This document shows positions 56,830 through 64,000 of a DNA stretch of 64,000 bases, one piece after another. Below the pieces are notes generated by a model. It made no database searches. It worked only from the letters and a program-made list of their open reading frames with translations, and was not told the DNA's origin. The translations under genes were made by a program, and so were the position numbers. Source of the DNA: Chiridota heheva (lineage: Eukaryota; Echinodermata; Holothuroidea; Apodida; Chiridotidae); contig JAIGNY010004486.1 in assembly GCA_020152595.1 (NCBI GenBank), forward strand, positions 1,551,001 through 1,615,000, read 5' to 3'. Within the stretch, counting starts at the first letter, position 1. Each line of letters starts with the position of its first letter.

Positions 56830-58140
56830 CATCCCCGACCGAATTAATGTCGCGATAGTTTGTCAAGTAGTAAGTAGAACTCAAATTGAACTGCGGCGAC
56901 CATACTAAAACCTCGGATTTAGTTGCGGCGTAAATCTATTTTTAATGCACCGCAAATATTTAATCCTCGGGGAGCATAATTTACAAAGCTAAGGTGACTT
57001 TTCGTGTATTTTAAAGCCTCCAATCGCTCAGTTCATTTACAACTTGGCAAACTATCACGAATTTAATTCGGGCGTTGCGACTTAAATAAAGTCACGACGC
57101 GACACAAATATTTAACCCCAGCGAGTATAACTAAACCTCGCATTTACGTCGTGACGGTAAAACGGATCGACCGTTGAAGGTTAAGATGTAGAATTAACAG
57201 ATTAAAGTCGCGTCGTAAATCGATTTAAGCCTGAGGCTTAAATCAATTTTAGACAGGACTTTAATTATACATTTATGCATCAACCGTCTTTTCTACCGTT
57301 ATTGCGTTAATTGCGAGGCTTAATTATACTCCCGGAGGCTTAAATATTTGCGTCGCATCGTACATTCGTAATTCGATTTAAGCCGCATCGATCGAATTAA
57401 GGTCGAAATAGTTTTTCAAATGTAAATCGAACTCTAATTGAGCCGCGACGACCATATACCTCGGAATTATTTCGCGCCGTAATTCTATTTACGATGAACT
57501 GCAAATTTGTTCAGCCTCGGCGAGCATAATTAAGCCTCGCAATTAGGCTGTGACGGTAAATCAGACCACTGAGGCTTAAAGCAACTTATAATGCGAGTTT
57601 AATTCTACATCTTGATTTGGGCCTCAACCATCTGTCTGTCTCTTTGGCCCCCACCACTGCTCTTTGCCCAGTCGTCTCTCCCCTCCTTCAGCTTTTGGCC
57701 CCCACACCGTTTTGGCCCCCACACCGTTTTCATTAGCCTCACGTCCAGATGTCTTTGTTTGATTCTTTTCCTGACTTGTTGTTTTTCATCTTACTGTTTG
57801 TCTGTCTGTATGTATCTTATCATCCTCGGTAGTGTTTAGCAGAACCTGGCAGTCACCCCTGGTGGCTGAAAGGAAATTGCAGGTAACTACCGCGTCTGTT
57901 CGTCGATGTTGTGTATATTCAATTGTTGTTGTTGTGTTTTTTTAACGTCATTGGTCATGGCGTAATTGCGAGGTTTAATTATACTCCCCGAGGCTTAAAT
58001 ATTTGCGTCGCATTGTAATTTGATTTAAGCCGCATCGACCGAATTAAAGTCGCCATAGTTTGTCAAGCGGTAAGCAGAACTCAAATTGAGCCGCGACGAC
58101 CATAAAAAACCTCAGAATTACGCCGTGGCGGAATTGTTGT
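56830..58140. repeat. CpG-rich complex of direct and inverted repeats
   Basis: A block with many CG dinucleotides unlike its neighbours. The word series GACCGAATTAAAGTCGC, ATAGTTTGTCAAG, AACTCAAATTGAGCCGCGAC and GACCATA occurs directly near 56838, 57384 and 58041, and inverted near 57038-57085. GAGGCTTAAATATTTGCGTCG occurs near 57325 and 57990, and inverted as CGCAAATATTTAATCCTCG near 56951. A T/C-rich segment with repeated GGCCCCCACACCGTTTT (57606-57950) interrupts it. No coding sequence or transposon ends were identified. Confidence 0.75.
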
Positions 58141-59684
<1,544 letters not shown>

Positions 59685-59689
59685 CAAAC

Positions 59690-62036
59690 AAAATAGGAAA
59701 AAATGACAATGTCTCTAGCCAACAGATTATTTAAAAAACAAATACTTCGAAAACTCCTGTTTCCTTCTTCAGTGGTATGAAGTTAAATGACGCTAGAAGA
59801 TAACAGCGACAATAGCTTGTACGTTAGCACATCTCAAAGAGCGCCAAAAATCGTACGCGTAAAATAGTGGGCGCAAAAGGGGGAAAGCGCGCAGAGAGAA
59901 AAAACCGGCGCCAAAATGCGCTACGGCGCGAAAACAAAAGAAGGACTAATGAGACGAAGTGGAAGTGGAAACATTTTCCCTAAAAACAGAAAATGGAGAA
60001 AGATAAGACAGGTCTCTATTAAGTCCATGGATGTGGCTCTTAGTTTTAATCATGAATTGCAATTCAAACAACTTTCTATCTTCCGTGCTTCTAAAGTTCC
60101 CCCTGATGAGAACCACCTTCAAATGTTCCAACTTATGTCTAGGCAAATTAAAAGCCCTGCCACGGGATAACCCTCACTGCCACCGTCAAAATCGCGAATA
60201 GACTGCTTGTGGTTATTGAACCTCAATCGGAAAGAGGTTCCAGTCTCACCAATATAAGAAAGTTCCGGACATTTCGAACACATCACGCAGTAAACCACGT
60301 TAGAAGAATCTCAGGAAAAAGTTCCCGGTTTGAACACGTGATTCCTCGGGAGAGATACCGTCCCGTCCGTGACTATGTGCATGCAGATTTGACAACGCGG
60401 CTTCCCGCAGGGTTTATTACCTCGCCCAGGCATCCTGCGCGATATGTTGGAACGTACCAACAGATTCCTAAGACTCGGCGGCTGCTTTAGTGCTACAACC
60501 GGTGGTGCAGAGAAAATTCCTCCAACCTCTGGGGCCTGTTTCAATATCCCCCATGACGATTTAATACACTTCAAGAGAGGCTGTATCTGTGTACTGTGCG
60601 AAACTACGACGAGGGGACTGCGTGCGGTCTTAGTCTTGATCCGATACTCTTAAAGCTCACTGCGATTGACAGGAATAACCTTGTCCATGAATTTCCTTAA
60701 CAGTTTCCAGGGATAGCCCCTTTCAAGAAAGTGCCCCGACATAACGTTAAGTTGGAACTTGAGATCATGAGGGTCAGAACAAATTCTCTTAAGACGAAGA
60801 AACTGGCTATAAATGATAGATTCCTTAGTGTGTTAGGGATGATTGCTATCATAAACTAGGTAAGCATGACTATCAGTGGGCTTGGTGTATAAGGAGGTAA
60901 CCAATGAACCCTCACGGATTTTGACCAGAACATCCAAGAAAGGTAATTCATCCCGGGAAAAATCATAAGTAAATTTAATGGACGGGTGATACGTATTCGC
61001 GAAACCAATAAATTCCCGCAACGAAACCTTGCCATGCTGCCAAATCATGAAGATATCGTCGATATACAGATATAACGGACATAAAAGGAAGGAGAGAGTG
61101 TGGACTCTTGTAATATCTTACCCTCAAGATCGGCCATAAACAAATTCGCATAACAAGGAGCCATCTTAGTACCCATAGCGGTGCCCTTGATCTGGTGATA
61201 AAACTTATCAGTAAATTCAAGGCAGTTATGTGTAAGAATAAATTGGATGAGTCTACCGATATCACGAACGACATTATCATCGAACGAACCAGACTGCCTG
61301 AGATGCTTAATACATGCCTCCACCCCATCCGCATGAGGGATATTCGTATAGAGTGAAGACACGTCCATCGTTACCAAAATAGCTGTATTGTCTATTCTCG
61401 CTCGATGACCTGTAAAGGAAGTGAGTTGTATCCTGGACATAGCTAGGGATAGCACGAAGGAGTGGTTGTAATTGAGTGTCCACATAAGCGGACAAGAATT
61501 CCGTGCAAGTACCTTTTGCCTTTACCTGAAACAATAGGCCTACCCGGTGGGATAACATTATAATCACGACAAAGGCCGACTAGCTTGCTACCTATATGGG
61601 ACCTGTCTGACTCAGGTACCGTTCTCTCAAGAATACCTTGCAACTTATGTATTTTAGGTAAAGTATAAAATATACCGGTTTTGGGGTTAGGTGGGATAAG
61701 TTTCTCAACATCACTCTTCGTTACGTCATGTAAAACATTTACCAGGTTAACAGTGTCAGCCTTCAATTTAAGTATGGGATCAGAATTCAGCCTCTCATAA
61801 AAGGCCTCGTCAGCTAATTGCCTCTCAGCCTCCAAAATATAGTCTACCCGGTTTTGAAAAACGATAGCACCGCCCTTATCAGCGGAAAGGCCGACTAGGT
61901 TGTTACCTATATGGGACCTGTCTGACTCAGGTACCGTTCTCTCAAGAATACCTTGCAACTTATGTATTGTAGGTAAAGTATAAAATATACCGGTTTTGGG
62001 GTTAGGTGGGATCTCAACATCACTCTTCGTTACCCA
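59690..62036 (-). mobile_element. Penelope-like element (RT plus GIY-YIG endonuclease), inactivated
   Basis: Read on the minus strand: LSADKGGAIVF (61890), PPNPKTGIFYTLPKIHK (61690), PPGRPIVSG (61540), DVSSLYTNIPHADG (61360), KGTAMGTKMAPCYANLF (61180), a YIDD box (61060), ELPFLDVLV (60930), a Cys-rich linker CGKPRCQIC (60390), then GIY-YIG endonuclease words VVYCVMCSKC and SYIGETG with RLRFNNHKQS (60290-60200). These are the standard parts of Penelope-like RTs with a C-terminal GIY-YIG domain. The frame is broken near 61520, 61400, 61060 and 60160. An internal piece of about 150 bp is duplicated. The 3' UTR (59690-59945) holds CACTGAAGAAGGAAACAGG on the minus strand and ends at the AT microsatellite. 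Homology stops at 62036. Confidence 0.88.
61571..62033 (-). repeat. Tandem partial duplication in the Penelope-like RT
   Basis: A block of about 150 bp at 61571-61725 recurs at 61887-62033, sharing GTACCGTTCTCTCAAGAATA and TATACCGGTTTTGGGG among other words. The outer copy lacks six bases (AAGTTT). Both copies begin at AAGGCCGACTAG, which suggests the junction. Confidence 0.9.
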
Positions 62037-62116
62037 GCCCTGACCTCCATATAACCTCTACTAGCCCTCACTTAACATTCCACCGAGGCCTGAAGGACAG
62101 GAGGCGGGCCGGGACG

Positions 62117-62201
62117 CATGGAAGGTAAGTAAAACTCTCGTAAATATCCCCGCTACGCTTAACGGGGTAAATTTACTTCAAGTTATACCTTACCTTCCAT
62201 G
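62117..62201. repeat. 85-nt imperfect palindrome
   Basis: Outer arms CATGGAAGGTAAG (62117-62129) and CTTACCTTCCATG (62189-62201) are exact complements. An inner pair, TAAATATCCCCG and CGGGGTAAATTTA, flanks a loop of about nine bases. The whole region can fold into one long hairpin. It lies about 80 bp beyond the break of the Penelope-like element. Confidence 0.88.
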
Positions 62202-64000
62202 CTATAAATATGCAATCAGATTGAAAAATTGGTTAGCGCGTAACTGCATGAGAGCAAAAGTTGGCGGGGTAACACGAACTTCGCAAAGTAAGTCAGGCAA
62301 AAAACAAGGGAAAAAACCGCGATATGCGTTTTCCTGAACGGCGGCACGAAGAATCCCGTGAAACGGGCATGCCTCGACCCGAGTACATACCCCGGCCGGT
62401 CCATGAACAGTGTCGACTACTTTAAGAGATTGCTTCTGGACGATCCATTGGAGGAAAATGTCTCGTGACACAGTACGATGAGATCTCCGTGTATCGTCCC
62501 AGTGGTCGCGAATCAATGACCGTCGACCCAACTGCTAAACTGGAAACTCTCAGTGGATGCCTGCAAGCTATCCCAGAGCCCGTGACTGAACCAAGTCTGA
62601 TAGAGGGCCCCTTCCAAAACGGGGAGGGGGGTGAACAACTCCACAGAAAGGCCAAGCTGCTACGCCAAGGATCGGTGGACAAAGGCCACACAGTCAAACG
62701 AAGTGCTCTGGGACTGTGATGCAGTTTGCCGGAGCCCGGGAAAGAGACAAAAGTCGTCTCTGACCCGAGGCTTGTACAGGAAGCCTGCAAGGTCTTGAGC
62801 AGCTGAGGGAGCCGCATTTGGCCGGCCCAAATGGGCGCTATCGGTCGTACGTCGCCTTGCTTAGCGTACTCGGTGCTAGCGTGAAAAGCGGAAAACGTAA
62901 CTCACATAGTGAGTCCCTTTGATAAGTAAATGCGTCGACCCCGGAACCCGCGGGTCAGGAGATAGGACGCAAAGAATAAAAAGCTTGCGATCGTCCACGG
63001 ATGCGGACAGACCTACGTCCGGGAGACCGAATAAGGTCCTTATCGCTTTGGTCACCTACGGGAAGCACGCCCATCATGTGGGGTCTCCACTGAAGCGAGA
63101 CGATTGTGATTATGTTCTCGTAGTCCGAGGTGAGCGGCCTTTAGGCTGGCATAGTTCGCCCTGCTCCGAGACGAGAGGAAGGATTCCAGAAACTCTTGGA
63201 GTCCGTTCCTCTCTGTCCGAAAAGGAGACCACAACAGTGGTGTAAAGTCGGTGCGAATCTGAACTGCCTTGCTTAGCACTAGAGGTAAAAGGTGAAAATG
63301 CCTGGCATACTGCCTGTGAAATAGGCCAAGTACCTGTCCAAGTTTCTGTCATAGGGGGTCACATGAAATGTGCCCCTACCTCGACCAAGACGCATCCGTC
63401 GGCACTGATGGTGAAAGTCTGACTGGTGGAAACTTCGTTCCTCACAACAGGTGGGAGCGTCCGCACCACCACCAAACGGGGGTGGCCACCGACTAAACGT
63501 ATAAAGTGGAGGTACTGAATGAGACCACCTTCAGTCCGAGGGTAGACTTCAACACCGTCCTTTCCATGACTCGCCAAGTCTGGGGGTGTCGAAAATACGC
63601 ATTGGTCGCTGATGGCCGGTGGTGTGTGGGAGGCAACAGCCTCTCCTTAACGGCCTGTGTGATCCAAGACGGAAGTCTGGATGTAAAAAGGTCCATGAAG
63701 GAAGGAAACATCCTCCCATGGATGGAACTAAAATTCTTCCCATTAGAGCTTCCAGCTTCTTTCTCTGTCCCTACTCCGGGATCTGCTCCATTGTGGAGAG
63801 AACCGGGAGAGAAAAATGAGCGAAATGCCGAACGTCGGCGAAATGTCCAGGGTGAAGTGCCGTTGAGCGGGAATAGTCTTTTAGGCTGATAAGTTAATTA
63901 TAACTTAGGGTTAACGTACGTCATACACTTTACGGGCCGTTAACTCTGTAAAAACTCGTACAACAGCGGAGCTGTGGAGCCCGGTGATCGAGGAGCAGCG
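62202..64000. other. GC-richer unassigned region with many small hairpins
   Basis: The base composition changes to GC-rich and tandem repeats disappear. Short palindromes are frequent (CATTTGGCCGGCCCAAATG near 62813, ACTCACATAGTGAGT near 62901, GACCCCGGAACCCGCGGGTC near 62938). CCTTGCTTAGC occurs at about 62852 and 63268. The longest frames (131 codons minus at 62422-62817, 127 codons plus at 63506-63889) show no domain I know. It may be the non-coding or 5' part of another mobile element running off the window. That is inference only. Confidence 0.4.

Noticed and set aside
62422..63889. 131- and 127-codon frames in the right-hand block
   Set aside because: No conserved motif found on reading. 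Too little to call a gene.

Overview
This window is animal nuclear DNA: spliced genes with GT-AG introns, several classes of animal retroelement, and very abundant tandem repeats. A marine invertebrate deuterostome, perhaps an echinoderm, fits the mix of I/Nimb-type, CR1-like and Tx1-like LINEs, a GIY-YIG Penelope-like element and hAT elements with small TIRs. That organism call is inference.

Two host genes are supported, and they are convergent. The last six exons of TMF1 (golgin TMF/ARA160) lie on the plus strand between 3143 and 14441. A complete ATP5PD gene (ATP synthase peripheral-stalk subunit d) lies on the minus strand, with five coding exons from 51811 down to 25630 that encode 161 residues. 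Every splice boundary of both genes can be placed to the base. TMF1 has a one-base deletion in its fourth exon here, and ATP5PD is intact.

Layout: 1-3017 LINE (RT plus RNase H). 3143-14441 TMF1 3' part, with a 20-bp, a 32-bp and a 56-bp array in three successive introns and a 262-bp hAT MITE in the fourth. 14442-25629 the region between the two gene ends, with 46-bp, 24-bp and 30-bp arrays. 25630-51811 ATP5PD: intron 4 holds a 12.9-kb 72-bp satellite, intron 3 a 39-bp array, intron 2 a second inverted copy of the first LINE plus a hAT copy split by a CR1-like fragment, and intron 1 a 1-kb hAT with a perfect target duplication plus a dead Tx1-like LINE split by another hAT. 51812-59690 upstream DNA with a 60-bp array, AT microsatellites and a CpG-rich direct/inverted repeat complex. 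59690-62036 a broken Penelope-like element on the minus strand. 62037-64000 GC-richer DNA rich in small hairpins that I could not assign.

Roughly two fifths of the window is tandem repeat. Most long open frames here are translations of those arrays, not genes. I found no new multi-gene system. The most unusual things are the burden of mutually unrelated arrays in consecutive introns of two conserved genes, the splice-acceptor-like units in two TMF1 introns, a minisatellite that arose inside a transposon, and the unassigned blocks at 56.8-58.15 kb and 62.1-64 kb.
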